A DNA stretch of 64,000 bases from Polluticoccus soli (GCF_029269745.1 NZ_JARJHT010000001.1:372001-436000); one strand, 5' to 3'; numbered from the stretch's first letter, positions 33,589 to 43,275 are shown. The notes: generated by a model not told the origin, from the letters alone. Numbers and translations are program-made.

Positions 33589-35130
33589 TTATTTCTGAGG
33601 AACGACAGGCAATATAATAATAAACTTAGCCCCTTTGCCTTCCTCGCTCTCTGCGTATATAATCCCGTGGTGGTGTTCCACTATTTTTTTACAAATGGCC
33701 AGGCCAATGCCCGAACCCGGATATTCTGCCTTACCATTCAATCGTTGAAAGATCTGGAATATCCGCTCCGCATATTCATTACTGAAGCCTATTCCATTAT
33801 CCTGGATGGTGATCTTGCTGTAGTTATTAGCAAGCGGTAATGAATAACTCAGCTTTTGTGTGCCATCCAGCGGCTCGGCAGAAACAGTGATCCTGGATTT
33901 CTCATCAGCCTTGCGGAATTTTATTGCATTGCCGATGATATTAGTGAACAGCTGCTTTAACTGGCTTAAAGAGCCAGATACCGCAGGCAGATCTCCATTT
34001 ACATCGATAGTCGTTCCAGTTTCTTCTATCAACAGTTCAAGATCAGACTTGACTTGCCGTACGACAAAACTGAGGTTAATAGGCTCAAAAGGCTGTGTAT
34101 CTCTTGTAACCCGTGAAAACTCAAGAAGGTTGTTTATGAGATTGCGCATATTATCGGCCGAAGCCAGAATACGCGACATATACATTTCGCCATCTCCGGT
34201 AAGTACACTGCTGTATTTTTCTGCAAGTCTGCCGCAGAAAGTGCTGATCTTGCGCAAAGGCTCCTGCAGATCGTGACTGGCGACATAAGCAAACTCTTCC
34301 AACTCCTTATTAGATCGGTTTAATTCTGCAATGTTTTTCTCCAGTTCGTGCTCAATATTCGTTTGCTCGGTCACGTCCCTGATACTTCCTATCAGCTTAA
34401 CAGGCTTGCCTGATTCGTCTGCTATAACCCTGCCCAAAGAGTGAATAGTCTTCACCTTTTGTGTGGGAGTTAGGATGCGCGTCTGGATGCTGAACTCTCC
34501 ACCCTCTTCGAGCGCACGTTGCACCGCGGCGTGTGCCCGCCTGGTATCTTCAGGGTGCGTAAAGCCTTTTACGTATTCATAATTAATCCCACCAGGTTTC
34601 TGCTCCATCTCGTAGATATCGTATACCCCATCCGACCAGAATACAACTTCTGACCCGATAGGCCATTCGAAAGTGCCGAAACCAAGGACGCTAAATTGCT
34701 CCAGGTATAACTCACGCGAATCAAAAGATAGAAATGGCACTTTTTGCTTCGACGATTCGGGCAACATAAATAGTCGGTAGTACTTAACGCCGCATATTTC
34801 GACACCCGAAGCATAAATGTACCATGCCGCCATGTCGGCACTAAACCTGTAAATACCATACTGCGCCTGCAGTGCAACATTCTTTTCGACCTTCTGCAAC
34901 TGTAGTCTCAGTCGGTCAGCTTCTCCGGATTGCAGAAAATCAAAAAAATTGTGGTGAGTATTTACATCAGCGCTTTTGCCGGAAATAACTTCGAACTGTC
35001 GACTACTGTAAACAATATTTCCTTCGTGATCAACAACCACCGTTATCCCAGGCCCGGCCGATATCACCTCCTCTAAAAAATTGACGGGATGATCTATTGC
35101 CATATCTGCGGTGTCGGGGTGCCTTTGCAT
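33589..35130 (-). CDS. PAS-domain sensor histidine kinase, phytochrome-type H-box
   Basis: This 513-residue kinase lacks membrane helices. Two PAS-like domains (about 15-125 and 140-255) precede a coiled segment and the HisKA H-box VASHDLQEPLRKI with His286. The ATPase domain has NIIGNAIKFR, DNGIGF and GSGIGLAI. This H-box subtype usually feeds single-domain receivers. It lies 86 bp downstream of the NtrC-like gene and 8 bp upstream of the receiver-PAS-kinase gene. The ligand or cofactor of the PAS domains is unknown. Confidence 0.9.
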   Translation of the reverse strand: MQRHPDTADMAIDHPVNFLEEVISAGPGITVVVDHEGNIVYSSRQFEVISGKSADVNTHHNFFDFLQSGEADRLRLQLQKVEKNVALQAQYGIYRFSADMAAWYIYASGVEICGVKYYRLFMLPESSKQKVPFLSFDSRELYLEQFSVLGFGTFEWPIGSEVVFWSDGVYDIYEMEQKPGGINYEYVKGFTHPEDTRRAHAAVQRALEEGGEFSIQTRILTPTQKVKTIHSLGRVIADESGKPVKLIGSIRDVTEQTNIEHELEKNIAELNRSNKELEEFAYVASHDLQEPLRKISTFCGRLAEKYSSVLTGDGEMYMSRILASADNMRNLINNLLEFSRVTRDTQPFEPINLSFVVRQVKSDLELLIEETGTTIDVNGDLPAVSGSLSQLKQLFTNIIGNAIKFRKADEKSRITVSAEPLDGTQKLSYSLPLANNYSKITIQDNGIGFSNEYAERIFQIFQRLNGKAEYPGSGIGLAICKKIVEHHHGIIYAESEEGKGAKFIIILPVVPQK

Positions 35131-35216
35131 AAATTCGAATTAGGTAAAACCATTGCTAAAAAGATAAATCAATTTCCGGCGTTCAACCAGGGGATCAACA
35201 CTATGAAATCACAGTG

Positions 35217-36686
35217 TTAATCCATTTTAAATGCCTTGAACTGCTTCATCTTATTGTACAACGTCTTCCTGTCTATGTTTAGCAGCTTGGCAGCCTTGCT
35301 TTTATTAAAATTCGATTGCTTCAATGCATCGAGTATCACTTCGTATTCTGCATCCAGGTTAGCACTTTTCAGCTTATTCTCAAAAGGCACACTGGCACCA
35401 GCTGACATCCCTCCCATTGGCGACTCTGGCTGCGCAACCGATGGTGCTTCAAACTGCAGCTTTTGGTAATTGCTGATCTCGAAGGGAAGTGATTTTACTT
35501 CTACGTATTCGCCGTCAGTTAGCAGCGTAGCACGTTTCACAACATTTTTCAGCTCACGCAGATTGCCGTACCAGACATAGTTGTTCAGTATATCCTGCAC
35601 GTCTTTCGCAAAACCTTTCACGTTCTTACCCAGCTCCGCATTGGTTATTTGGAGGAAATGGTTGGCAAAGAGCATAATATCATCTTTGCGCTCGCGCAGT
35701 GGCGGTACTTCAATGCTAAACTCATTGAACCTGTGATACAAGTCTTCCCTGAACTTGCCGTTACGGGCTGCATCCCACAGCCTTTCGTTACTGGCTATGA
35801 TGATACGAAGATCAAGTTCAATATCTTTATTGCCACCTACACGCCTGATCTTACGCTCTTGAACAACACGCAACAGAGATACCTGGATATCATACGAAAG
35901 GTTGGCGATCTCGTCGAGGAATATGGTGCCTTCATTAGCTATTTCCATGCTTCCTATCTTCTGGTTCAACGCGCCAGTAAACGCACCTTTTTCGTGACCA
36001 AACAATTCGCTACCAGCCAGTTCTTTAGACAAGGCACCGCAATCGATTGCCACAAACGGCTTGTTAGCGCGTTTGCTTTTACGGTGAATTTGTTGGGCAA
36101 TCGCTTCTTTACCACTACCGCTTTCGCCGTAGATGATCACACTGTAGTTAGTAGGCGCCACCAGGTCTATCTGTTTCATGATCTGCGCAAACTGCGGGCT
36201 ATTACCCATTATGTACTGACCGTCGCCATTCGATATTTGCTTTGCCTTAGGCGAACCAGCGGAAGAAGTTGTAGCCGCACCGCCGGAAGCAGGAGTATAT
36301 GCTTTCGCAGGGGATTGTTCCTCAGGGCTTTCAGAAAGAGCTTTTTTGATCGTAAGCAGTATTTCGTCGGGAAACAGCGGTTTTGTTACATAATCATATG
36401 CTCCAAGCTTCATCACCTCTACGGCATCTTTTACATCGCTATAACCCGTAATAATGATCACTGGCGCACCTGGGTGCATCTCTTTTATTTTTCCCAACAA
36501 GTCCACACCGGTCATATCTTCCAGTCTGAAATCGCATAATACCAGCCCAGGCTGATGTTTTTTCATCCATTCTATAGCGCCATTGCCGCTGTTAACACCC
36601 GTTACTTCATAACCATTCCTGGTTAAGAAACGGTTAAGGAGCATGCACATGTCGTTGTCGTCATCAATTACAAGGATCTTAGTCAT
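35217..36686 (-). CDS. NtrC-family sigma-54-dependent response regulator
   Basis: The 489 residues are organised as a receiver (Asp52 in VLCDFRLEDMTG), a variable Ala/Pro/Ser linker, an AAA+ domain and a Fis-type helix-turn-helix (NKSKAAKLLNIDRKTLYNK). The AAA+ domain has the Walker A GESGSGKE and the sigma-54 contact loop GAFTGA, both intact, so it can open sigma-54 promoters. Its gene follows rpoN by 58 bp and precedes two sensor kinases, so regulator, cognate sigma and candidate sensors are in one transcription direction. The targets are unknown. Confidence 0.93.
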   Translation of the reverse strand: MTKILVIDDDNDMCMLLNRFLTRNGYEVTGVNSGNGAIEWMKKHQPGLVLCDFRLEDMTGVDLLGKIKEMHPGAPVIIITGYSDVKDAVEVMKLGAYDYVTKPLFPDEILLTIKKALSESPEEQSPAKAYTPASGGAATTSSAGSPKAKQISNGDGQYIMGNSPQFAQIMKQIDLVAPTNYSVIIYGESGSGKEAIAQQIHRKSKRANKPFVAIDCGALSKELAGSELFGHEKGAFTGALNQKIGSMEIANEGTIFLDEIANLSYDIQVSLLRVVQERKIRRVGGNKDIELDLRIIIASNERLWDAARNGKFREDLYHRFNEFSIEVPPLRERKDDIMLFANHFLQITNAELGKNVKGFAKDVQDILNNYVWYGNLRELKNVVKRATLLTDGEYVEVKSLPFEISNYQKLQFEAPSVAQPESPMGGMSAGASVPFENKLKSANLDAEYEVILDALKQSNFNKSKAAKLLNIDRKTLYNKMKQFKAFKMD

Positions 36687-36744
36687 AACTAGGTCTTACG
36701 TGTGTGTTTCGGAAATATATTGAATTAAAGTCTTCTTTAAAAAT

Positions 36745-38163
36745 CTATGCCCACACTGCACGGATCTGTGCGATGGGTATACGCAACTGCTCACGATATT
36801 TAGCAACCGTACGTCGGGCAATATTATAACCTTTAGCAGACAGGATGTTAACCAGTTGCTGATCGGTGTACGGGTGGCGCTTGTCCTCGCCTGAAATTGC
36901 TTCTTCGATCACAGACTGGATCACTTTATTACTGATAACTTCGCCTTTCTTATCAGCAATACCCTCGCTAAACAGATCCTTCAGGTAAAGCAACCCGAAA
37001 TGTGTTTCAGCGTATTTGTTGCTGGTGATCCTTGAAACAGTAGAAATATCCAGGCCTGACATATCAGCCACGTTACGCAGCACCATTGGTTTCAGCAAGC
37101 GGATGTCGCCTTCTTCAAAATAATCGCGTTGGATATTTACGATGCACTGCATGATGCGCAGCATGGTATCCTCGCGTTGTTTTACTGCATTCACAAACCA
37201 TTGGGCGGACTGCAATTTGCTTTTTACGTATTGAGTAGAAGATCGGTCTTTTGCAGCGCTGCACTGTTGCGCAAGCTGGTCGTACAACGACTGGTTTACA
37301 AACACAGCACCCGAGCGTGAAGAATATAAATGTACCTGGATCGTATCGCCATAACGGGTGATGATAAAATCCGGGATGATCGTATTCTTAGGCTCACAGC
37401 TTGATGCTGTTTCTGAAACCGGATAAAACTTCAGCGAACCGATAAAATTCAGGATCACTCTCAGTTCTTCTTCGTCGATATTGAGCGCGTGGTGTATTTT
37501 CTCAAACTGGCGGTGCATCAGGTCGTTGTAATGATCCTGTACCAGTTTCGCTGCATATTTAACGTCAGGACGACGTGAGTCCATAGCTTTCAGCTGTATC
37601 AGCAGGCACTCCTGGATATTGCAGGCGCCTATCCCGATCGGATCGAGCGTTTGCACTATCGACAAACCTTTCCTGATGATCTCAACATCTACCAGGCTTT
37701 GTTTATGGAAAGAATAATCATCGGCAACTTCATCCAGCTGCTTGTCCATTAATCCCTGGTTGTTCAATACATCGATGATGTATTCTGCCACTTCGCGTTC
37801 TTCTTCGGTTATATCCAGCAGCCGCAATTGTTGTTTTGCATCATCTTTAAAATGATCCACATTGCTGAGCGCCATATTTGGCGTTTGCTCGGTGCTGAAA
37901 TAGTTCTGATATTCGTGCTTATAATCCGGTACGTCATCGTATCCGTATTCGTCCCAATCCTGGTAGTCTTGCACATCTGTAGCTGTCTTGCCAGCCTCAT
38001 CTGTAGCTTCTTCAGTGGTGGCATCCAAAAACGGGTTTTCTTCCAGTTCGTTTTTTATTCGCTGCTCCAGCTCCAGGGTGTTAAGGAAATATAGATTGAG
38101 GAGTTGTATTTGCTGCGGTAAAATTTTGAGCTGTTGTTTCTGTGTTTGTTGCTGCGAGATCAT
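36745..38163 (-). CDS. rpoN: RNA polymerase sigma-54 factor
   Basis: The start at 38163 (MISQQQTQKQQLKILPQQIQ) is preferred because sigma-54 region I begins with such a Gln-rich activator-contact segment; the product is 472 residues. An acidic region II follows (about 60-100), then the core-binding domain, a helix-turn-helix and the C-terminal RpoN box ARRTVAKYREQL. It is the first gene of a leftward run with an NtrC-type activator and two kinases, and diverges from the CHASE3 kinase across 211 bp. Confidence 0.95.
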   Translation of the reverse strand: MISQQQTQKQQLKILPQQIQLLNLYFLNTLELEQRIKNELEENPFLDATTEEATDEAGKTATDVQDYQDWDEYGYDDVPDYKHEYQNYFSTEQTPNMALSNVDHFKDDAKQQLRLLDITEEEREVAEYIIDVLNNQGLMDKQLDEVADDYSFHKQSLVDVEIIRKGLSIVQTLDPIGIGACNIQECLLIQLKAMDSRRPDVKYAAKLVQDHYNDLMHRQFEKIHHALNIDEEELRVILNFIGSLKFYPVSETASSCEPKNTIIPDFIITRYGDTIQVHLYSSRSGAVFVNQSLYDQLAQQCSAAKDRSSTQYVKSKLQSAQWFVNAVKQREDTMLRIMQCIVNIQRDYFEEGDIRLLKPMVLRNVADMSGLDISTVSRITSNKYAETHFGLLYLKDLFSEGIADKKGEVISNKVIQSVIEEAISGEDKRHPYTDQQLVNILSAKGYNIARRTVAKYREQLRIPIAQIRAVWA

Positions 38164-38374
38164 AGATTTTGGCTTTCGATTACTATCTATGTAAGGCAAC
38201 CTTAAAGCCAAATTTCAGCGAGAGATTATTTTTTTAGTTTGCATAAATTTCATATTGACAATCAACTAAAAACAAATTATACATTTTCACAACTGTTAAC
38301 AGCTTGTTTTAATCACTGTTTCTGAAGCAGTTAGATGAGGAATAAGTTCTACAAAATGTAGAGATTTAATCGAC

Positions 38375-39763
38375 ATGAAAAAGAAGTTCAGGGTAATCAT
38401 CAGTGCATTTGCTATATCATTCGTCATAATGGCCGGACTGTCAATCTATTCTTTAAAACAGTTTGGCGCACTTAGGGACTATTCCAACCAGGTAGATCAT
38501 ACAAACAGGGTTATCACGCAATTATACAGGCTGGAAAGCCTGCTTAAAGAGCTGGATATTAAGGAGCGGGGGTATATGCTTACGCACGACAGTACTTATA
38601 TACTAGAGATGCTGGCGGCTTCGCGTCATATCCAACCCATCCTTGATAACGTCAAAGTGCTAACGCGCGATAATGAAGTGCAGAAAAAAACATTTGTACT
38701 CCTGAAGAGCACTATAGCATTGCGTTTGTCTGATATCAAGGACAACCTGAAATATGTCGATACGACCAAAAACCCGGGTGTATCGCCGTATTATTTCCAG
38801 GGAAGAGAGCGAAAACTGGAAAGTATCAATTTCATTGCGGAGATGCTGAAGCGTGAGGATAAGATGCTTCGGGAGAAATTTCAGGGCAAACGATATTACC
38901 AGCAAATTGCCAGCAATACACTCATCTATTTGTTGATAGTATTTGGTCTGGTAACACAAGCGCTGTTCCTGTTGATGGTGAAGGAACTAAAAATACGCTT
39001 GAGCGCACAGGATGAACTACAAACTAAACTAGCCGATCTGAGTCGTTCTCACGCCGAACTGGAACAGATCGCTTTTGCGGCATCGCACGATCTGCAGGAG
39101 CCGCTACGCAAGATCAGGATATTCAGTAACCGCTTGCTGCTACTTAAGGATAGTAATAACCCGGAGATGAAAGACACAGTGGACAGGATAAGCGCCTCAG
39201 CCGAGCGAATGCAGGAACTGATAGACGACATGGTGAACCTGACCAGCCTGATAAAGGAGGAAGGCGAAAAAGAAGAAGTGGACCTGAATGGGACGGTCAA
39301 AAACGTACTATTGGAGCTGGACGAGCGAATTAAAAACCAGAAAGCCGTGATACACCGGGAGGTATTACCTGAACTCTACGGTTATCCAAGACAGTTCCAT
39401 ATCCTGTTCAAATCGTTGCTCGATAATTCGCTGAAGTTTACACGTGACGAGGTAATACCGGTTATCGCCATCAGGGCCGATAAAACAACCGGTGAGGAGT
39501 TGACACATATTCATAAAGACCTCGCGCAGAAAAGCTTTTACCGCATTACTATATCCGACAATGGTATTGGGTTTGACAATAAGTTTATCTCCAAAATGTT
39601 CAAGATATTCCAGCGTCTGCACACACAGCAATCAGAATTTGAGGGCAAAGGTATAGGCCTGGCAATATGCCAGCGCATAATGGTAAACCACGAAGGGTAT
39701 ATCATAGCGAATGGACATCCCGATGTAGGCGCTACGTTTAAACTGTTTTTCCCCGCATCTTGA
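38375..39763 (+). CDS. CHASE3-domain membrane sensor histidine kinase
   Basis: This 462-residue inner-membrane kinase has TM1 at about 9-27, a periplasmic CHASE3 domain at 30-175 (RLESLLKELDIKERGYMLT is characteristic) and TM2 at about 181-202. HisKA follows with His238 (AASHDLQEPLRKIR), then an HATPase domain with DNGIGF and GKGIGLAI. It is divergent from rpoN and abuts a convergent SDR gene by 2 bp. The H-box subtype again suggests output to stand-alone receivers such as those at 30.7-31.7 kb. Confidence 0.9.
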   Translation: MKKKFRVIISAFAISFVIMAGLSIYSLKQFGALRDYSNQVDHTNRVITQLYRLESLLKELDIKERGYMLTHDSTYILEMLAASRHIQPILDNVKVLTRDNEVQKKTFVLLKSTIALRLSDIKDNLKYVDTTKNPGVSPYYFQGRERKLESINFIAEMLKREDKMLREKFQGKRYYQQIASNTLIYLLIVFGLVTQALFLLMVKELKIRLSAQDELQTKLADLSRSHAELEQIAFAASHDLQEPLRKIRIFSNRLLLLKDSNNPEMKDTVDRISASAERMQELIDDMVNLTSLIKEEGEKEEVDLNGTVKNVLLELDERIKNQKAVIHREVLPELYGYPRQFHILFKSLLDNSLKFTRDEVIPVIAIRADKTTGEELTHIHKDLAQKSFYRITISDNGIGFDNKFISKMFKIFQRLHTQQSEFEGKGIGLAICQRIMVNHEGYIIANGHPDVGATFKLFFPAS

Positions 39764-39765
39764 TA

Positions 39766-40614
39766 TTAGCCACCTACCACGTCGCCACCGTTGATGTGGA
39801 GGATTTGACCTGTCATGTAAGAGCTGTCTTCTGAAGCAAGGTAGACATAGGCCGGCGCGATCTCGCAAGGATAGCCTGCCCTACCCATAGGTGTGTCCTC
39901 TCCAAACTTCTCGAGATGCTCTTTGTCGAAACTGTATACAACAAGCGGCGTCCATACAGGACCGGGGGCTACACCATTAACGCGGATCTTTTTCGGCGCA
40001 AGATTTTTTGCCAGTGAGCGGGTAAATGAAACTATAGCGCCTTTTGTAGATGCATAGTCGATAAGATGCTCGCTGCCGCGGTACGCCGTGACAGATGTGG
40101 TGTTGATGATAATACTATCGGCTTTCATCACTTCAAGAGCCGCCTGGGTAAAGTAGAAGAAAGAAAAAATATTCACTTCAAATGTGCGCACCAACTGCGA
40201 TGTCTCTATGTTTCTCAGATCCTCATCGTCTTCATGCGTACCGGCATTGTTTACGAGAATATCCAATCGACTCAGTTCTTTATGGGTCATCGCTACTACC
40301 TCTTTGCAAAACCCTTCATCACTTATATCCCCTTTGAAAAGAAGGCATTGCTGACCCTCCTTTTCTACCATTTGCTGGGTTTCCCTTGCGTCATCGTCGC
40401 TTTTCAAATACACTATCGCAACATCCGCACCTTCCCGGGCATAGTGCACTGCAACCGATCGTCCTATACCGCTGTCGCCGCCGGTAATGATGGCTACTTT
40501 ACCTTTCAGCTTGCCGGTTCCCTTGTAATAGCTCCTTATAGCCGGTTGATCCAGGTGGTGTTGGAATTCTTTTTTGCGGGCTATTTTGATATCGGTTTGC
40601 TTTTTGTCGGACAT
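39766..40614 (-). CDS. SDR-family oxidoreductase (general-stress type)
   Basis: This 282-residue short-chain dehydrogenase has the nucleotide-binding motif TGGDSGIGRSVA, NNAG, and the catalytic Tyr and Lys in YASTKG, with Ser in TTSVTAYRG. The N-terminal extension of about 40 residues before the Rossmann strand (QPAIRSYYKGTGKLKGK) matches the YghA/GsiB-linked subgroup common in stress operons. The likely cofactor is NADP(H), judging from the basic neighbourhood; the substrate is unknown. A leftward gene of unknown function lies upstream, separated by a terminator. Confidence 0.88.
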   Translation of the reverse strand: MSDKKQTDIKIARKKEFQHHLDQPAIRSYYKGTGKLKGKVAIITGGDSGIGRSVAVHYAREGADVAIVYLKSDDDARETQQMVEKEGQQCLLFKGDISDEGFCKEVVAMTHKELSRLDILVNNAGTHEDDEDLRNIETSQLVRTFEVNIFSFFYFTQAALEVMKADSIIINTTSVTAYRGSEHLIDYASTKGAIVSFTRSLAKNLAPKKIRVNGVAPGPVWTPLVVYSFDKEHLEKFGEDTPMGRAGYPCEIAPAYVYLASEDSSYMTGQILHINGGDVVGG

Positions 40615-40660
40615 CGGTGAAACATTTCTATTCTCACCGTAAAATTTGTTCCATACAAAA

Positions 40661-40682
40661 AAGGCAGCCGTTTGGCTGCCTT
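40661..40682 (-). terminator. Intrinsic terminator
   Basis: AAGGCAGCC and GGCTGCCTT make a perfect 9-bp stem with a 4-nt loop; the leftward strand continues TTTTTTG. It terminates the gene at 40702-41097. Confidence 0.8.
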
Positions 40683-40701
40683 AGTTCAATTCGTCTTATA
40701 G

Positions 40702-41097
40702 CTATTTGATATCTGGCTTTTGTTCTTCTTTTTGAGCGCTATCACTATGCACTTCTTTCTTGTTTACTTCTTCAATCTCACGCATAAACTTGCTGACATT
40801 CTCGTCAGCATAAGGTCCGTATGCATCGACCAACGTGCCCTTTTCGCCTGATGCAGATTCTATAACGTACAGGATCGACATATCCGCAGGATCAGATTCG
40901 CCCTCAAAACGGTAGAAGTTGACGATCTTCACCTGTCCCGGTGCGAAATATTTATCAGTAGAACAAGAGTACAATCCACGGCTGGTCACTTTGAAGCTGT
41001 CGATGTAACCATCCTTTACCACTTTGTTTACACAAGCGGTAAGCGTGTTCATTTCCGTAGCCTTATCGTTAGCTTCATTATATTGTTGAGAACGCAT
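40702..41097 (-). CDS. Conserved hypothetical protein
   Basis: This 131-residue soluble protein has the pattern GYIDSFKVTSRGLYSC, then FYRFEGESDPADMSILYVIE and KGTLVDAYGPYAD. From memory, small Bacteroidota proteins of this pattern are widespread and often carry the label phosphoribosylpyrophosphate synthetase, although they are far too short and have no PRPP-synthetase motif. The C-terminal 25 residues are Lys/Glu-rich and look disordered. It sits in the stress-gene stretch with its own terminator. Confidence 0.68.
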   Translation of the reverse strand: MRSQQYNEANDKATEMNTLTACVNKVVKDGYIDSFKVTSRGLYSCSTDKYFAPGQVKIVNFYRFEGESDPADMSILYVIESASGEKGTLVDAYGPYADENVSKFMREIEEVNKKEVHSDSAQKEEQKPDIK

Positions 41098-41405
41098 AAC
41101 TCTCAGTTTTAATTACCCTTACTATAGAAAAATCTCTGCCAATCCCGGCATTTACATCATAATTATTTACACCCTCTTTTCCATACTGAAGACTAATGGA
41201 ATATATATGGTAGAGTTTGCACCTTGATCTTTACTTAACACTTTTCAAACACAGCTATAACGCGAAATGTAGAAAAGCATCCACAGCCGCATCGCACAAT
41301 GAACTAATTATCAATGCAATAAAAATAATAGCATTAGCTATAATAGCGAAGGGCCGGTACTAGCGTATCCGACCCTTGCTCTATTACCAGACCCCCGATC
41401 TTAAG
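41098..41405. other. Intergenic region between two leftward stress-type genes
   Basis: This 308-bp A/T-rich gap probably holds the promoter of the 40702-41097 gene and the hairpin at 41349-41377. No open frame on either strand looks coding. Confidence 0.4.
41349..41377 (-). terminator. Possible terminator of the DUF4142 gene
   Basis: AAGGGCCGG and CCGACCCTT form a 9-bp stem with one imperfect pair, extended by TAC/GTA, starting about 30 bp past the DUF4142 stop. The leftward T-run is weak and displaced, so the call is tentative. Confidence 0.4.
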
Positions 41406-41999
41406 TTATTTGTTGAATTTTTGTTGCAATTTTTTAGAAGTTTCCAGGTGTTCGCGAAGAACAGGAAGAGCTTTGCTGACCATAGCCTTAAGCTCAGCAT
41501 CCTGCGTTTCTTTTTCTACGTCCTCAAACTTTTTGATATCGTGCTCATGATCATCGACCATATCGTTTGCCCATTTTTTATCCCAGTCGGCACCCTTGGC
41601 GTCATCGTGACTGGCATGATCCATATCCGCAGTGTCCGCCGCAATGTTCTTTTTTGCAGCATAAGCTTTTAGATCTGCTCCGAGCTTTTTATGGTCTGCT
41701 TCCATCTTTTTGGCAGCACTTTTCAGCTCTGCATCAGTGCCTTTGGATTTACCGTCGGCAAGCATATGCAGTTCCATCGTGTTCGATTTCATTGCATCCT
41801 TAACAAAGTCTGCATCGTCTTCTGCATCATGTTTATTCATGCTGTCTAAGCGGTTGCCCATATTGTCAACAGCAGCGTCAATCTTGCTTCCGATGGTATC
41901 GGCTTTCTCTTCTATTTTTTCAGAGGTTGAACTGTCGCAGGAAGCAAGGAATAATGCACCGGCCATAGCCAGGCTGCTCGCCAGGAGGATTTTTTTCAT
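41406..41999 (-). CDS. DUF4142 domain lipoprotein
   Basis: From ATG 41999 the 197-residue protein opens with a lipoprotein signal (MKKILLASSLAMAGALFLASC, with Cys21). The body is a four-helix DUF4142 (ferritin-like) domain: DADFVKDAMKSNTMELHML, KKMEADHKKLGADLKAYA and DDHEHDIKKFEDV, with conserved Glu, Asp and His. DUF4142 proteins are periplasmic, often stress-induced and of unknown chemistry. The next leftward gene upstream encodes a PA2169-type four-helix protein 43 bp away, so the two may be co-transcribed. Confidence 0.86.
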   Translation of the reverse strand: MKKILLASSLAMAGALFLASCDSSTSEKIEEKADTIGSKIDAAVDNMGNRLDSMNKHDAEDDADFVKDAMKSNTMELHMLADGKSKGTDAELKSAAKKMEADHKKLGADLKAYAAKKNIAADTADMDHASHDDAKGADWDKKWANDMVDDHEHDIKKFEDVEKETQDAELKAMVSKALPVLREHLETSKKLQQKFNK

Positions 42000-42042
42000 G
42001 TGGTATTTTGGCAATTTTGGTTAAAGATTGATTGTAACGATT

Positions 42043-42513
42043 TTATCGGTCCATTGCGCTTTGCGCATCCCTGTATTTTTTTATCAGGTCATGAGATGTT
42101 CTGAGCGAACTGTGCTGGTCAGAGATCAGACTCCTGACATCGGGGCTCAATTCATTTTCTGCATGCATGGCCGATTCGTAAGCACGAAGTGCCGCATCTT
42201 CACCAAATTCACATGAGGACAGGATGGCTTTCCTGTCACTGCCGGTAAACGTAGCCTTCACATCCATCCAGGCGCGGTAAATTTTACCCGAAGTGGTGGT
42301 GCCGCGTTCTACTTCGCCGCCACACTCGTGCACCTTGCCCTCCAACTCCTGCCTGTATTCTTCGCTTTCGCGTACCATTCCTTCAAATGTTGCTTTCAGG
42401 TCTACATCAAGGTCTTTGGCCTCTCTTATCGCGCGTTCGTAACCGGCTATCCTGTCATTGTTAACTTTCACCAGATCATTCAGTATTTCTACAGTGTTTT
42501 CCTGATTTTGCAT
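42043..42513 (-). CDS. PA2169/DUF2383 four-helix-bundle protein
   Basis: This 156-residue cytoplasmic protein matches the PA2169 family: TVEILNDLVKVNNDRIAGYE at the N-terminus, a central AWMDVKATFTGSDRKAIL and a C-terminal helix SSLRTSHDLIKKYRD. The fold is a ferritin-like four-helix bundle (DUF2383). Proteins of this type sit in general stress regulons; no enzyme activity is known. It is upstream of the DUF4142 lipoprotein gene and faces the divergent gene at 42716. Confidence 0.86.
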   Translation of the reverse strand: MQNQENTVEILNDLVKVNNDRIAGYERAIREAKDLDVDLKATFEGMVRESEEYRQELEGKVHECGGEVERGTTTSGKIYRAWMDVKATFTGSDRKAILSSCEFGEDAALRAYESAMHAENELSPDVRSLISDQHSSLRTSHDLIKKYRDAQSAMDR

Positions 42514-42715
42514 AAAAAAGTATTTAGATGGTTTACTGCTGGCGTTAAAAAACTATGCCATATGAACCTTGATATTTCACGCTGTCTGGCTCTTAAAACG
42601 ACAGCTACAAGCGACCATATAGAATAGACCCCAGAAGCTATCTAAAGCATTTCCAGATATAACTGGCGTAACAATCAGGCTGAAAATCGCTTATTTTGCG
42701 GACCAATTGACTAAT

Positions 42716-43252
42716 ATGGTTACCGCATTAGAGATTCTTAAATACACCATTCCTGCGCTTATCGTTTTGATCAGCAGCTATTTGATCGTTAAACGATTCC
42801 TGGTTTCGGAGATCACGCGCAAACAGATCGCACTTTTCCATGAGGGCCAGGAAACCACCATGCGTTTGAGACTGCAGGCTTATGAAAGGCTGGTTCTCTT
42901 TATTGAGCGTATTCATCCGCGCCAGATCATCCCACGCATTTACCAATCTGGGATGACGGTAAATGATCTGCAGCAAACCTTGATATTCAATATAAAAACG
43001 GAATTTGAACACAACCTGTCGCAGCAAATATATGTTTCCAAACAAGTGTGGGACACGGTAAAAGGTGTTAAAGAACAGGAGATAAATATGATCAACCAGA
43101 TCGCCAAGGCATTGCCACCCGATGCACCCGCCAAAGAGCTGCACCAGCGTATTGTTGATTTTGTGCTGACCACAGAAACATTGCCAACAGAAATGGCGAT
43201 CGATGTCATCAACGATGAGGCAAAGCGCATGCTGTCTTACAACGGCAAGTAA
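42716..43252 (+). CDS. Membrane-anchored hypothetical protein upstream of the mutase
   Basis: The ATG at 42716 gives 178 residues; an in-frame TTG three codons upstream is less likely. One N-terminal membrane helix (about 8-25, [15 protein letters not shown]) is followed by a cytoplasmic helical domain with [17 protein letters not shown] and [14 protein letters not shown] have no functional family for it. The mutase subunit gene begins 23 bp after its stop, so the two are probably an operon; a role in the mutase pathway is only a guess from position. Confidence 0.68.
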   Translation: MVTALEILKYTIPALIVLISSYLIVKRFLVSEITRKQIALFHEGQETTMRLRLQAYERLVLFIERIHPRQIIPRIYQSGMTVNDLQQTLIFNIKTEFEHNLSQQIYVSKQVWDTVKGVKEQEINMINQIAKALPPDAPAKELHQRIVDFVLTTETLPTEMAIDVINDEAKRMLSYNGK

Positions 43253-43275
43253 TCTCCCAATTAAAAATATTAGCA

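Noticed and set aside
35649-36539. A 296-codon rightward frame opposite the NtrC-type regulator gene
   Set aside because: Complement of a well-supported AAA+ gene; no motif or start context.
40702-41097. Phosphoribosylpyrophosphate synthetase
   Set aside because: Although proteins of this pattern are sometimes labelled so, at 131 residues without a PRPP-synthetase motif it cannot be that enzyme.
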